DNA of 64,000 bases from CAZVPF01 sp964628195 (GCA_964628195.1 CAZVPF010000001.1:1-64000), one strand, 5' to 3'; positions 35,105 through 44,524 are shown, counted from the first letter of the stretch. A program made the numbers and translations. The notes: generated from the letters alone by a model not told the origin.

Positions 35105-35470
35105 ATGCCTTATGGTAACGGAACAGGCCCCAACGGTATGGGCCCGATGACAGGCAGGGGCGCAGGTTACTGCGCAGGATATTCGGCTCCGGGCTGCTAT
35201 AACCCGGGTGTCGGTGCAGGTTTTGGCAGAGGAACGGGGCGCGGTTTTGGGCGCGGCTTCGGGCGCGGCATGGGCAGAGGGTTTGGACGGGGCTTTGTGA
35301 ACATGTTTGCCCCCGGGTGGGGTTACGCCCAGCAGGGACCGGCAGCGTATCCCGCAGCGGACCCTAAGCAGGAGATGCGGATACTAAAGCAGCAGTCCGA
35401 GGCCCTGAAGGACCAGCTCGACGACATTGAGCAGAGGATGTCCGAACTTTCCGAAAGCGATAATGATTGA
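35105..35470 (+). CDS. Glycine-rich DUF5320-type protein
   Basis: The 121-residue protein opens with MPYGNGTGPNGMGPMTGRGA, the signature of DUF5320. It then has a run of GFGRG-type repeats (~45-66) and a C-terminal coiled coil (~88-115, EMRILKQQSEALKDQLDDIE). Such proteins typically sit beside NifX-like and Mrp-like genes in anaerobes, as here. Function is unknown; a role in metal or Fe-S handling is only inferred from neighbours. A GAAAGGAG site precedes the ATG. Confidence 0.85.
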   Translation: MPYGNGTGPNGMGPMTGRGAGYCAGYSAPGCYNPGVGAGFGRGTGRGFGRGFGRGMGRGFGRGFVNMFAPGWGYAQQGPAAYPAADPKQEMRILKQQSEALKDQLDDIEQRMSELSESDND

Positions 35471-35598
35471 CAATTCGTTTCGGAGAAGGCGTCTGAAATA
35501 ACTGAACTATGGAAAGCCCTGTTAGCGAAGTGTGCAAATACGCGGCGCATAGGGACTTTTCATACTGATTCGACACCTTTAATTTAAGGAAAAATAAA

Positions 35599-35955
35599 AT
35601 GAAAATATGCGTTACATCACAAGGCGATAACCTTGCTGCTTCTGTCGACCCGCGATTCGGAAGGGCGCAGTTTTTTGTATTCTACGACACCGACAGCGAC
35701 GAATTTGAGGCCGTCGAGAACGCGTCGCTCTCGGCAGCGGGCGGTGCGGGTATATCAGCGGCAAAGACGGTCATCGACGCAGGGGCAAAAGCGGTTCTTA
35801 CGGGAAACTGCGGGCCCAAAGCGATGACGGCGTTAAAGGCAGCAGGCATAGCTATCTACTCCGGGCTGACAGGTACCGTTGACGAGGCGATACAGTCTTT
35901 TCGAGACGGTAAAGTGAAGCCTTGCGACCAGCCGAGCGTTGCAGGCAATGAATAA
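35599..35955 (+). CDS. NifX/NifB-family iron-molybdenum cofactor-binding-like protein (first copy)
   Basis: The 118 residues match the dinitrogenase iron-molybdenum cofactor family: MKICVTSQGDNLAASVDPRFGRA at the start is the classic opening, and AGISAAKTVIDAGAKAVLTGNCGPKA the core. The fold is RNase H-like. In organisms without nitrogenase these small proteins accompany Mrp/MinD ATPases. No nif structural genes are seen. A second, divergent copy lies at 37739-38077. AAGGA precedes the ATG. Confidence 0.88.
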   Translation: MKICVTSQGDNLAASVDPRFGRAQFFVFYDTDSDEFEAVENASLSAAGGAGISAAKTVIDAGAKAVLTGNCGPKAMTALKAAGIAIYSGLTGTVDEAIQSFRDGKVKPCDQPSVAGNE

Positions 35956-35967
35956 CGGAGACCGAAA

Positions 35968-36849
35968 TTGGATAACCACTTACTTACCCTTGCCGTAGCA
36001 AGCGGCAAAGGCGGCACGGGCAAAACAACACTGGCAACAAACCTTGCCGCCACCGCTGCGCGGGCGGGGATAAAAACCCGTTACCTTGACTGCGACGTTG
36101 AGGAACCCAACGGGCGGATATTCCTCAAGCCCGAAATACACGAGGACAGGCCTGTAACGGTTCCGGTTCCGAAAGTCGACCACGACAAGTGTACAGGCTG
36201 CGGGAAGTGCGGCGAGATTTGCAGGTTTAACGCGATACTGGTGGCGGGCAATAATGTGCTGACCTTTCACGAAATGTGTCATTCGTGCTCAGCGTGCAGT
36301 TACATCTGCCCGGAAAACGCGATCACAGAGCAGCCCAGGCTTATCGGTCATGTTCATTCGGGAAAAGCGGGCGAAGTTGAGTTCCACGGCGGCACGCTGG
36401 ATATAACGAGCATAAGGACGCCTACTCTAATTGACGAGGTGAAAAAAAACCTCGCGGGTGATGCGCTTAACATTATCGATGCGCCTCCGGGCACTTCCTG
36501 CCCGGCAATCGAAGCTGTGCGGGGCGTCGATCATGTGCTGCTGGTAACCGACCCGACACCGTTTGCGCTTCACGATATGACACTGGCAGCAGACATGCTG
36601 GACAAAATGAACCTGCCCTTTACAGTCGTAATCAACCGGTCGAACAACAAACTGCCGGAGATGGACGCGTTTTTTGAGCGGACCGGAGCTGAACGGGTTC
36701 CGATGCTCGTGGAGGACCCGCAGATCGCTTCGGTGTGCTCGAAGGGAGAACTGGTAGTTGAAAAACTGCCCCGGTACGAACAGAACTTTATCTCAATACT
36801 TGAAAAGGTTACCGACAGCCATGAAAGAAATCGTAATAATAAGCGGTAA
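35968..36849 (+). CDS. MinD/Mrp-family ATPase with ferredoxin insert (first of pair)
   Basis: The 293 residues form a deviant-Walker P-loop ATPase (ASGKGGTGKTTLATNLA near residue 11) interrupted at ~65-115 by a two-cluster ferredoxin: CTGCGKCGEIC and CHSCSACSYICP. The switch region DAPPGTSCP follows. The family is implicated in Fe-S cluster assembly or electron transfer, but the exact role is unknown. The start is TTG with a CGGAG site. The end overlaps the second ATPase by 29 bases, so both are made together, perhaps as a heterodimer. Confidence 0.9.
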   Translation: MDNHLLTLAVASGKGGTGKTTLATNLAATAARAGIKTRYLDCDVEEPNGRIFLKPEIHEDRPVTVPVPKVDHDKCTGCGKCGEICRFNAILVAGNNVLTFHEMCHSCSACSYICPENAITEQPRLIGHVHSGKAGEVEFHGGTLDITSIRTPTLIDEVKKNLAGDALNIIDAPPGTSCPAIEAVRGVDHVLLVTDPTPFALHDMTLAADMLDKMNLPFTVVINRSNNKLPEMDAFFERTGAERVPMLVEDPQIASVCSKGELVVEKLPRYEQNFISILEKVTDSHERNRNNKR

Positions 36850-37708
36850 AGGCGGAACGGGCAAGACGTCGCTGACCGCTGCCTTTGCTGGACTGGCGGG
36901 GTCGGCGGTGGTGGCAGACTGTGACGTTGACGCATCGGACCTGCACATAATTCTCGAACCTGAAGTGGAAACCGAAAACGACTTCATCGGCGGCAACATC
37001 GCGAGCATAGTTCCCGAAAAATGCGTCGGCTGCATGAGATGCGTAAACCAGTGCCGCTTCAAGGCGATTTCCCTTACGGGCCATGCAAATGACCTTGTGC
37101 AGAAGACGGCGAGGGTTGACCCGCTGGGGTGCGAAGGGTGCGGGCTTTGCTATGAGCTTTGCCCGGTCGAGGCGGTTGTTTTCGAGCCGCAGGTGAACGG
37201 GCAGTGGTACATATCCGAGACCCGCTTCGGGCCGATGGTTCACGCAAGGCTGGGTATCGCGCAGGAAAACTCCGGCAAGCTTGTTACGCTTATCCGCAAA
37301 CAAGCCGGGCGCCTCGCAGTCGGTAAAGATATGGATATGGTGCTTATCGACGGCTCGCCGGGTGTGGGGTGTCCGGTTATAGCGTCGATAGCCTCGGTCG
37401 ATTTGGCGGTTGTGGTAACCGAACCGACGCTGCCTGCGATGCACGACCTCGAACGCGTGGTGGAGCTTGCACACAGGTTCAACGCCCCGGTCGCGGTGAT
37501 AATCAACAAGGCCGACATAAACCTGGAAATTGCCGCCCGGATCAAGCAGATGTCGCAGCCGCTCGAATTCAAACTGCTCGGTTCGCTGCCTTACAGTCCA
37601 GCATTTACAGCGGCACAACTGCAAAAGAAAACCGTCATGGAGTACGAAAGCTCTCGGCTGACGGAAAATGTGGAAAAGATTTGGCAAAAATTAACCCAAC
37701 TGATATAA
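36821..37708 (+). CDS. MinD/Mrp-family ATPase with ferredoxin insert (second of pair)
   Basis: The 295 residues repeat the architecture of the preceding gene: ISGKGGTGKTSLTAAFAG, then a two-cluster ferredoxin with CVGCMRCVNQC and CEGCGLCYELCP, and the switch DGSPGVGCP. The sequences differ enough to be old paralogues, not a recent duplication. The ATG at 36821 is chosen because the P-loop begins nine residues after it; a start at 36758 would add 21 unmatched residues. It is followed by a second NifX-like gene. Confidence 0.9.
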   Translation: MKEIVIISGKGGTGKTSLTAAFAGLAGSAVVADCDVDASDLHIILEPEVETENDFIGGNIASIVPEKCVGCMRCVNQCRFKAISLTGHANDLVQKTARVDPLGCEGCGLCYELCPVEAVVFEPQVNGQWYISETRFGPMVHARLGIAQENSGKLVTLIRKQAGRLAVGKDMDMVLIDGSPGVGCPVIASIASVDLAVVVTEPTLPAMHDLERVVELAHRFNAPVAVIINKADINLEIAARIKQMSQPLEFKLLGSLPYSPAFTAAQLQKKTVMEYESSRLTENVEKIWQKLTQLI

Positions 37709-37738
37709 TAGGAATTGAAGTTCTATAAGGAGAACGAC

Positions 37739-38077
37739 ATGCGAATAGCAATACCCACCACAAATGGAATTTTATCGGCACACTTCGGGCACTGCCAGCA
37801 GTTTTCGGTCATTGACGTCGACGAAGAGACCAAAGAGATAACCAATGTCGAGGCATTCGATCCCCCTGCCCATGAACCGGGCGTTTTGCCCCGATGGCTG
37901 GGCGGTTTGTGTGTGAATCTTGTTATCGCAGGCGGCATGGGTCAAAGGGCTCAGATGCTCTTTAACGATGCCGGGGTCGAGGTCATGGTTGGCGCACCGT
38001 CTGAAAACCCGGAGAAGATCGTCGGCGATTACCTCGCAGGTGTCCTTGAGACAGGCACCAATGTTTGCGACCACTAA
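37739..38077 (+). CDS. NifX/NifB-family protein (second copy)
   Basis: The 112 residues have the cofactor-binding-like opening MRIAIPTTNGILSAHFGHC and a later LVIAGGMGQRAQMLFNDAGV block. HFGHCQQF is typical of copies that accompany Mrp ATPases. The ATG at 37739 is set by AAGGAG just upstream; an upstream TTG at 37715 is unlikely. It lies between the second ATPase and the DUF134 regulator. Confidence 0.88.
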   Translation: MRIAIPTTNGILSAHFGHCQQFSVIDVDEETKEITNVEAFDPPAHEPGVLPRWLGGLCVNLVIAGGMGQRAQMLFNDAGVEVMVGAPSENPEKIVGDYLAGVLETGTNVCDH

Positions 38078-38089
38078 CCGGGGCCGATC

Positions 38090-38488
38090 ATGCCGAGACC
38101 GCGGAACCTTAGAAACGTAAACTTCACGCCCAACGCGACGTACTTCAAGCCACGGGGCGTGCCGCTTTCGCAGCTTGAGTGTGTCGAGCTGACGCACGAG
38201 GAACTGGAGGCTTTGCGTCTGACCGATTACCTCGGCATGTACCAGGCACAGGCAGCGGAAGAAATGAATATTTCCCGCCAGACGCTGGGCCGAACCGTGG
38301 AGTCGGCTCGCAAAAAAATTGCAGAGGCACTTGTAGACGGAAAGGCACTTTCGATCAGCCTGACCGACCAGGGGCCCTGCCCGCAGAGGCCGTTATCGGA
38401 GGAAAGACCCGACATTTCACCTGCGGGACCAGAGTCAGGGGGCTGCGGAAGGGGGCGTCAACACCGCAGACGTAAGGGGCGAGGTTAG
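38090..38488 (+). CDS. DUF134 helix-turn-helix protein
   Basis: The 132 residues match DUF134: opening MPRPRNLRNV, FKPRGVPL, then a helix-turn-helix with LTDYLGMYQAQAAEEMNISR and QTLGRTVESARKKIAEAL. The Cys-poor, R/G-rich tail (~105-132) is likely disordered. DUF134 genes usually accompany NifX and Mrp genes, so it is a likely local regulator. It is a candidate binder of the palindrome at 34116-34129; that is inference. It starts 12 bases after the second NifX gene. Confidence 0.85.
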   Translation: MPRPRNLRNVNFTPNATYFKPRGVPLSQLECVELTHEELEALRLTDYLGMYQAQAAEEMNISRQTLGRTVESARKKIAEALVDGKALSISLTDQGPCPQRPLSEERPDISPAGPESGGCGRGRQHRRRKGRG

Positions 38489-38594
38489 GTAACAGGATGA
38501 AATCAGGGGTGTTTGGTTTTGAAACAGGGGGGCATTTCAGCGCAGGTTTTTATCGGGACGCTTAAAATGAAAGAGTATTACGTTGCGGTCGAAA

Positions 38595-38804
38595 CTATTT
38601 CTTAAAGTAATTCGCTTTGACCCAGTTCCAGTTCAAAGCAAGGTGGATTACTGCCACAAGCCCGAGCAGGATTCCCGCCCTTTCGTGGCCCCATTCAAAC
38701 AGGCTCTCGGAAACTTTCGGGTAGACAGTTGCGCCCACCCATTGGTTGATGAGCAATACCGCCAAAACTATGTTTATAACTCTAAGTGTTTTGTTTTTAG
38801 ACAT
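38595..38804 (-). CDS. Small two-segment membrane protein
   Basis: The 69 residues hold two hydrophobic segments (about 8-26 and 43-58), with ATVYPKVSESLFEWGHERAG between and HLALNWNWVK at the end. The pattern resembles DUF4405-like small membrane proteins whose histidines can bind haem; H39 and H54 are candidates. That is a weak match only. The ATG at 38804 is preferred over TTG at 38810. It lies 17 bases downstream of the PilZ gene on the same strand. Confidence 0.55.
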   Translation of the reverse strand: MSKNKTLRVINIVLAVLLINQWVGATVYPKVSESLFEWGHERAGILLGLVAVIHLALNWNWVKANYFKK

Positions 38805-38827
38805 TTGCAAAATATGTTAGAGCGTAA

Positions 38828-39619
38828 CTAATTTTTCACCGCCGGCTGGGGGTCGAACATGGGTTCGTCAATTACCCGCCCGTCGTTTTCCTGGTAGGTC
38901 TCTACGGTGTTGACAATCCTGCGAAGTTTTTCGCGTCCTTCAAGGCTTGCCTCGAGCCCGACATATTCAACGCCGAGATATATTTTTCCTTTTTGCGGAA
39001 CATCTGCGAGGTAGCGAATATGTCCCTCGACCACTATCGGCACCTGGTATGACATGGGTGTGAACTGCAAGCCGACAAGCTGTCCCTCGACGAACTGGTC
39101 TTTTCTTGCCGCTTCGACGGCGACCTGCATTCCGCCTGCGGATATATCCACAAGTTCGCCCTGCCAGCACTGGTCGCTGGGCGATTCCTGGCACTCGAAA
39201 GTGTAACCCCTGTGCCAGAAAATTACCTCCACACGCATAGAATCCGGAACACCGGCCCTCAAGAAGGTCCTCCTTGCAACCTTCTCAACCCGGTCGGGCA
39301 TCTGGATCACAACCTGGGGTCCGTTTTGGTCGAAATTCTTACTAAAAGCGACTATAACGCTCTCAAATATACACTTTGATTGGTCGTCCTGAAAAGATAT
39401 ACCGACCGGTTGGTCTGTTTGCAGCTTCGCCCCGAATGCCTTAGCGGCGTCGATAACCCTGAAATGTACGGTTTTATGTGTCAGTGACTCAAAGACGACA
39501 TCCATTGTCTGCCATTTACCCCTGGAAAGAAAACTGAGCACACCTTCCCTTTCCTGCCCGCAGCACTGGCCTATCATCTCGTTTATACTCTCGCCTCTCA
39601 AAAATTCCGGCTTGCTCAT
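38828..39619 (-). CDS. PilZ-domain c-di-GMP receptor (YcgR-like)
   Basis: The 263 residues have an N-terminal YcgR-like domain (~15-110) and a C-terminal PilZ domain. The c-di-GMP signature is complete: RRTFLR at 116-121 and DISAGG at 158-163. YcgR-type proteins slow the flagellar motor or alter surface behaviour when c-di-GMP rises. No diguanylate cyclase is in the window. The flagellar group at 48-53 kb makes a motility role plausible. A GGTG site precedes the ATG. Confidence 0.88.
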   Translation of the reverse strand: MSKPEFLRGESINEMIGQCCGQEREGVLSFLSRGKWQTMDVVFESLTHKTVHFRVIDAAKAFGAKLQTDQPVGISFQDDQSKCIFESVIVAFSKNFDQNGPQVVIQMPDRVEKVARRTFLRAGVPDSMRVEVIFWHRGYTFECQESPSDQCWQGELVDISAGGMQVAVEAARKDQFVEGQLVGLQFTPMSYQVPIVVEGHIRYLADVPQKGKIYLGVEYVGLEASLEGREKLRRIVNTVETYQENDGRVIDEPMFDPQPAVKN

Positions 39620-39807
39620 ATTTCACCGCCCTGAAAATCAACGCTAAATCTATCTTTACATTTCGATATATAAATATTCGGCAATGATGGTAAAAGTCTT
39701 GAAACAATATGGCTGTTTAATTGGCTTGGAGCGATTTAACACAAAAAAACCGCATAAATCAGGCCAATATGTTGATAAATGTCCGGTTTAGTATATCATT
39801 GCGGGAT

Positions 39808-41112
39808 ATGATCGATAAAAATGAACTAAAACAGTCTGCTTATACGATAGCGCTGCTGGTGATACTCATCATGGGGCTGCTGATCGCTTCGGCAATATCC
39901 GGTCTCCGCGGAAAGCTGAAACTTTCGGCGGCGTATTCGCTGACATGGGCGGGTATATCGGTTTCACTGCCGGAGGGCGGGTATTGGCAGCACTCGAAAA
40001 ACTGGCAGTATTTCGACAACTCCTTTATACTTCAGGCCCAGCATCAGTCGGCCAAGCGGGATTGGACCACAGTCGAGGTCACGCTCGACCTTGCGGCAAT
40101 GGCCCGAACACCCGAACAGGGTATCGAGGGTCTTGCAGCATCGATGGATGCCAAAGTCGTCAAAACCGGTCGGCTGGAAAAAACAGACAGCGCTTTTACC
40201 TATGCGAAACTTGACACCTCCAAGCCGAACGAAAATTTTTATGCCGCTTATGCGGTTCTTCCTTATAACCGGGGCGCAATTGTTATCATCAGGACAACGA
40301 GGTACGACGACGAGGCACTTGAAATTCTTATGGGCGTGGCTGGTTCGTTTGAGTTTAACTCCGTCGAGGCACAAAAAGCCGGTCAGCGGTTTGCCGAAGA
40401 GGTTAAAAGATTCGGCACAGATGACATGCTCGAAGACGGGGGAAAAACTACAATTGAGCGTGCTTACCTGATAACGGGCCTGGACGATAAGCCTGTCGGG
40501 CTTTCGATCCAGTCGGTATCCGATTCGGCAGACTCCGAGGCCCAGCCGATCCGCACCGAACAGCTTTACTTTATCCGCTCCCGCACGAATACGGTGCTGA
40601 TAAAGGACATTTTCCATTGCGACAGCTACCTTGATACATTCCTGTGGCAAAGTTCGCATAAGAATTCTTCGACACCGGGGCAGGAAATATTCGGTTTGAC
40701 CCTTCAGGAAGACGGGCTGTTAAAGGTAATCGACAGCAGGGTTGACATTGGTTCTACGATAAGGCCTTCTTCGCTGGTGGTTCCCGATATCATGCTCGAC
40801 CATGCGGCCCGGTACATACCTGATATTAACGAGGGCAATATCAGTTTCGAGGTTATTCTTTCGGCAGGGCTTGTACTGCCGGTCAATACGAGCATTGTTG
40901 AAAACCCGCCGAGCTTCGAGAACCTTGAAGCGTCGGCTGAGACCGTTATCATGCTCGAACTTACGCACGATACTGAAAAATACCAGCTGCTCTACCTTGA
41001 CCGGGACGGGGATATCGTGGGCAAGGTTGACAAGACGACCAACCGCACGCTTTTGTGGAGAAAGACGGACAAGCAGGAACTGTCGAAATATTTTCCAGAA
41101 TTGCTCAATTAG
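39808..41112 (+). CDS. Membrane-anchored protein of unknown function
   Basis: No family is recognised. The 434 residues have one membrane segment (about 10-31, AYTIALLVILIMGLLIASAI) followed by a long soluble, probably outward-facing domain rich in beta-strand-like sequence. EKYQLLYLDRDGDIVGKVDK near the end is the only calcium-loop-like stretch. The start is uncertain: ATG at 39808 places the anchor near the N-terminus; ATG at 39769 (AGG five bases upstream) would add 13 residues. It lies 35 bases before trxB. Confidence 0.7.
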   Translation: MIDKNELKQSAYTIALLVILIMGLLIASAISGLRGKLKLSAAYSLTWAGISVSLPEGGYWQHSKNWQYFDNSFILQAQHQSAKRDWTTVEVTLDLAAMARTPEQGIEGLAASMDAKVVKTGRLEKTDSAFTYAKLDTSKPNENFYAAYAVLPYNRGAIVIIRTTRYDDEALEILMGVAGSFEFNSVEAQKAGQRFAEEVKRFGTDDMLEDGGKTTIERAYLITGLDDKPVGLSIQSVSDSADSEAQPIRTEQLYFIRSRTNTVLIKDIFHCDSYLDTFLWQSSHKNSSTPGQEIFGLTLQEDGLLKVIDSRVDIGSTIRPSSLVVPDIMLDHAARYIPDINEGNISFEVILSAGLVLPVNTSIVENPPSFENLEASAETVIMLELTHDTEKYQLLYLDRDGDIVGKVDKTTNRTLLWRKTDKQELSKYFPELLN

Positions 41113-41147
41113 TTAATTTAATAACAACCGGATTGAAAGGTTTAGAA

Positions 41148-42146
41148 ATGTCACAGGATATATACGACTGCATAATTATCGGCGCAGGGCCTGCAGGTCT
41201 CGGCGGGGCACTGTACGCGGCGCGGGACCGTTACAAAACGCTTATGCTCGAAAAGTTCTACCCGGGGGGGCAGATACTGACAACCGACCGAATCGAAAAC
41301 TATCCCGGCTATGCCGAGATATCCGGCCCGGACCTTGTGGAGGAAATGCTCTCACAGGCCCAATCGTTCGGTGTGGAGCTTAAAACAAGCTCGGAAGTTG
41401 AAAAACTCGAAAAGCTTGATGACGGAAATATCAAGGTAACCACCGATGAGAACGAATTTATCTCAAGGGTCGTCATCCTCACGCCGGGCAGTTCATACCG
41501 GCATCTCGGTGTTCCGGGCGAGGAGGAGTTCCGCCAGGCCGGTGCAGGTGTCAGCTACTGCGGCACATGTGACGGGGCTTTTTTCAAGGACAAAAAAGTG
41601 GTCGCGGTGGGCGGCGGAAACACGGCGGTCGAGGATACGCTGCATCTTACCAAGTACGCCTCGGAAGTGGTCATGGTGCACCGCAGGCAGGAGTTTCGGG
41701 CGACACAGGTTCTCGTCGAGGAGCTGATGGCCAAAGTCAACGAGCCTGGCTCGAATTTGAAACTGCAGCTCGACTCGGTTGTTACCGCGATCGAGGGGCA
41801 GGGCAAGGTTCAGCAGGCAAGGTTAAAGAACGTAAAAACAGAAAATGAATCCGTTATCGACTGTGACGGGGTGTTTATCTTCGTGGGCATGGTTCCCAAT
41901 ACGGACTTTCTCAAAGGCTTTGTCGAGCTTACCGACGCAGGCTTTATCAAATGCGAATGCGCGTACCTGCGAACTTCGGTGCCGGGCGTTTTTGTGGCCG
42001 GTGACTGCAGGGTGGGCGCCGCTATGCAGCTTGTCACCGCTGTTGCCGACGGGGTAAACGCGGCGATGTGGATGAAGCAGTATCTGCGGGACCCTGAGTG
42101 GTGGCACAAACCGGCGTCGGATATGCTTCAGTTAAGCGGATGGTAA
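41148..42146 (+). CDS. trxB: Thioredoxin reductase
   Basis: TrxB passes electrons from NADPH to thioredoxin through FAD. The 332 residues have the FAD motif IIIGAGPAGLGGALYAARD near 9-27, the redox pair C138-GT-C141 in SYCGTCDGAFF, the NADPH motif VGGGNTAVEDTLHL and the C-terminal GVFVAGDCR. The active-site spacers are GT rather than the common AT/AV, still within family range. The ATG at 41148 follows GAAAGG; a longer frame from 41055 would overlap the previous gene. A sodium:solute symporter gene follows 6 bases later. Confidence 0.93.
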   Translation: MSQDIYDCIIIGAGPAGLGGALYAARDRYKTLMLEKFYPGGQILTTDRIENYPGYAEISGPDLVEEMLSQAQSFGVELKTSSEVEKLEKLDDGNIKVTTDENEFISRVVILTPGSSYRHLGVPGEEEFRQAGAGVSYCGTCDGAFFKDKKVVAVGGGNTAVEDTLHLTKYASEVVMVHRRQEFRATQVLVEELMAKVNEPGSNLKLQLDSVVTAIEGQGKVQQARLKNVKTENESVIDCDGVFIFVGMVPNTDFLKGFVELTDAGFIKCECAYLRTSVPGVFVAGDCRVGAAMQLVTAVADGVNAAMWMKQYLRDPEWWHKPASDMLQLSGW

Positions 42147-42152
42147 ACCCGG

Positions 42153-43604
42153 ATGGAGAATTTGGCGTCCGAGTTCGGCACGGTTAACTATCTCATTCTC
42201 GGTTTATATCTTGCCGGTATGGTTGCGGTGGGTGTTTTTCTTGCCCGCAGCCAGAAAACATCCGAGCAGTATTTTCTTGCCGGGCGTTCCATGCCGTGGC
42301 TGGTCGTGGCGCTTAGCATGTTCGCCTCGCTGACCAGCGCGGTTACATACCTCGGTATTCCGGCGATGGCATACAGTGACAACGTTTCTATTATCTTCGG
42401 TGTTATGGTAAGCCCGCTGGTCGCGCCGCTTTTGATCGTGCTGTTCTATCCCGCGTACCGCAAATACAACGTCACTACAAGCTACGAGTACATTTATCAC
42501 CGCTTCGGGGCTCCGGCAAGGTATTGTGTTTCGGGGCTTTTTGTCCTTGCCCGGCTGGGCTGGCTCGGGACGGTCATCTTCGCGCCGGCGCTTGCTCTTT
42601 CCACCGTAACGGGGATGAACATTAACCTTGCAATCGCACTTATGGGCATTCTCGCCACTGCGTACACATGCCTTGGCGGACTGACGGCGGTTCTCTGGAC
42701 GGATCTTGCCCAGTTCATAATTTTGCTGGCCGGGGCGGTGTGGGTCGCGATAACCCTTACAGTAAACGCAGGCGGGCCGGCTGAAATATTTTCCCTTGCC
42801 GGGCGCACGGGGCGACTCGATATGATGTCATTCGACTTTAACGTTACACAGATGACCGCGGCGGCGGCAATGCTTTCTTTTTTCCTGTCGTTCAGCCAGG
42901 ACTACGGCACCGACCAGGTAACCGTTCAGCGGCTGTTGTCGATCCGCAAACAGTCCGGTATTGCAAAGGCGGTGGTCTTCAACTCGGTCAGCGACGTGGT
43001 TATAAACGCGCTTCTGCTGTACATCGGCCTAGGGCTGCTTGCGTGGTTTACACAAAACCCTCGGCCTGCGCTTAACGAGCTTTCCGCGGACTGTGTGCTG
43101 CCCTTTTATATAATAAACGCTCTTCCCGCGGGCGTGTCGGGTCTTATCATCACCGCTGTATTCGCCGCTGCCATGTCCAGCATGGACTCCGGCATACATT
43201 CGGTCTCGACGGTGATAATCAACGACTTTGTAAGACCGGCTCGAAAAAGCCCGCTTTCGGAGAGCAAAACCCTTGTTCTTGCAAGAACGCTCGTAATTGC
43301 GCTGGGGCTTACCGCAACGGCGGCTGCACTTTACGCGTCAAGGATAGGTTCGATCATAAAGGCCTGGTCAACCTTTATGTCGCTTTTCTCGGCGCCGGTT
43401 CTGGTGATATTCGTGATGGGTATAACCATGCGATTCGCCCGTTTCAGGGGTTGGCTGGTCGCGGTAATAATCTCGGTGCCGGTAACATTTCTCGTACAGA
43501 CCAAAACCGACACCCACTGGATATATTACTTTCCGGTCTCTTTCATAAGCTGCTTGGTACCTGCGGTTATTTTCTCACTGATACCGGCCAGAACCGGCAA
43601 GTGA
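42153..43604 (+). CDS. Sodium:solute symporter (SSS family)
   Basis: The 483 residues contain about 13 hydrophobic segments and SSS-family blocks: SEQYFLAGRSMPWLVVALS, LGGLTAVLWTDLAQF, DYGTDQVTVQRLLS and VFAAAMSSMDSGIHSVST, the last holding the sodium-site serines. Substrates range from sugars to amino acids and sialic acid; none can be chosen here. The short gap to trxB suggests co-transcription but no shared function is obvious. The gene ends convergent with the TPR lipoprotein. Confidence 0.88.
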   Translation: MENLASEFGTVNYLILGLYLAGMVAVGVFLARSQKTSEQYFLAGRSMPWLVVALSMFASLTSAVTYLGIPAMAYSDNVSIIFGVMVSPLVAPLLIVLFYPAYRKYNVTTSYEYIYHRFGAPARYCVSGLFVLARLGWLGTVIFAPALALSTVTGMNINLAIALMGILATAYTCLGGLTAVLWTDLAQFIILLAGAVWVAITLTVNAGGPAEIFSLAGRTGRLDMMSFDFNVTQMTAAAAMLSFFLSFSQDYGTDQVTVQRLLSIRKQSGIAKAVVFNSVSDVVINALLLYIGLGLLAWFTQNPRPALNELSADCVLPFYIINALPAGVSGLIITAVFAAAMSSMDSGIHSVSTVIINDFVRPARKSPLSESKTLVLARTLVIALGLTATAAALYASRIGSIIKAWSTFMSLFSAPVLVIFVMGITMRFARFRGWLVAVIISVPVTFLVQTKTDTHWIYYFPVSFISCLVPAVIFSLIPARTGK

Positions 43605-43670
43605 AATCCTGGCGATACCCGGCAATGTGCAAACAAATTTCAAACTGAAAGTTCACATCCTCTGCGCAGG

Positions 43671-44360
43671 TTATGACTCCCCGTTTTGCATTTCCTTCTC
43701 GAGGTTGCTGTCGACCTGTTTGTCGTTTTTAGTCCTCGTGGAAGTCCTTGGCACCTGGACTATCACACCCAGCCTGCCCAGCGCGGCAGCGGTTTCTGCG
43801 TTGTACGGGTCGAGCATGAAACTTCGCCGCAGGTATTCCTCGGCGAGGACATTGTTATTCTGCTTGAGATAGTGATACCCGATCTGCCTGTTTACCACCG
43901 CCGAGGTCGGTGCAACCCTCAGGGCCTGGCGATATCCCCTTAGCGCGTATTCACCGAGTTCCTGTTTTTCAAAAGCAGAGCCGAGCATGAAGGACTCTTC
44001 CGCGGAAGGGGCGGCCTTGTTGAGGTAAAAATCGGCTGCTGCTTCGGATTTTCCCTTTGCCCCTGAAAGTGCCTGGGTTTTGACCAGCGCGGCCTGTGCG
44101 CCGTAATGGTTGGGCTTGAACTGCAAGGTAAGGTTGAACTCGAACTCGGCCTGGTTATAGTACCCGTTGTCCATATAAAGCCTGCCCAGTTTATAATGAG
44201 CTTCGGGGTTCTCGTACTTACGGTCTATCTGCGACAGCAGGTCCTGCTTTTGCCTGGTAAAGTCATTGACTTCAATGTCTTGTTTCTGCTGTGCCTGCTG
44301 ACAGCCGATCAGCATCACAGCCGCAGCAGCGAGAATTATAAGCTCTCTGATATGTGCCAT
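43671..44360 (-). CDS. TPR-repeat lipoprotein
   Basis: The 229 residues start with a lipoprotein signal peptide ending in the lipobox LIGC (C20), so the mature protein is membrane-anchored outside the cytoplasm. Several TPR-like helical repeats follow (EAHYKLGRLYMDNGYYNQAE, YALRGYRQALRVAPTSAVVN, NVLAEEYLRRSFMLDPYNAE). TPRs mediate protein contacts, for example in pili or outer-membrane assembly; the partner is unknown. GGGAGG lies five bases before the ATG. It lies 164 bases after gyrB on the same strand. Confidence 0.85.
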   Translation of the reverse strand: MAHIRELIILAAAAVMLIGCQQAQQKQDIEVNDFTRQKQDLLSQIDRKYENPEAHYKLGRLYMDNGYYNQAEFEFNLTLQFKPNHYGAQAALVKTQALSGAKGKSEAAADFYLNKAAPSAEESFMLGSAFEKQELGEYALRGYRQALRVAPTSAVVNRQIGYHYLKQNNNVLAEEYLRRSFMLDPYNAETAAALGRLGVIVQVPRTSTRTKNDKQVDSNLEKEMQNGES

Positions 44361-44524
44361 ACCGGCCTCCCTTCACTATAGGCGCAATCTATTTTCACAA
44401 GCATAATATATCCACGGGGCACAAAAGTCCAGTAATTACCGCCCTTTTTTAACTTTTATCGACAGGCGGGCCTTTTTTGTTGAAAATCGCCGCAACAAAA
44501 CAGCAACCCGCGGAACCGCAATTG

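Noticed and set aside
44400..44500. Possible terminator after gyrB
   Set aside because: The C-rich and G-rich stretches pair poorly (about four base pairs), so I do not call it.
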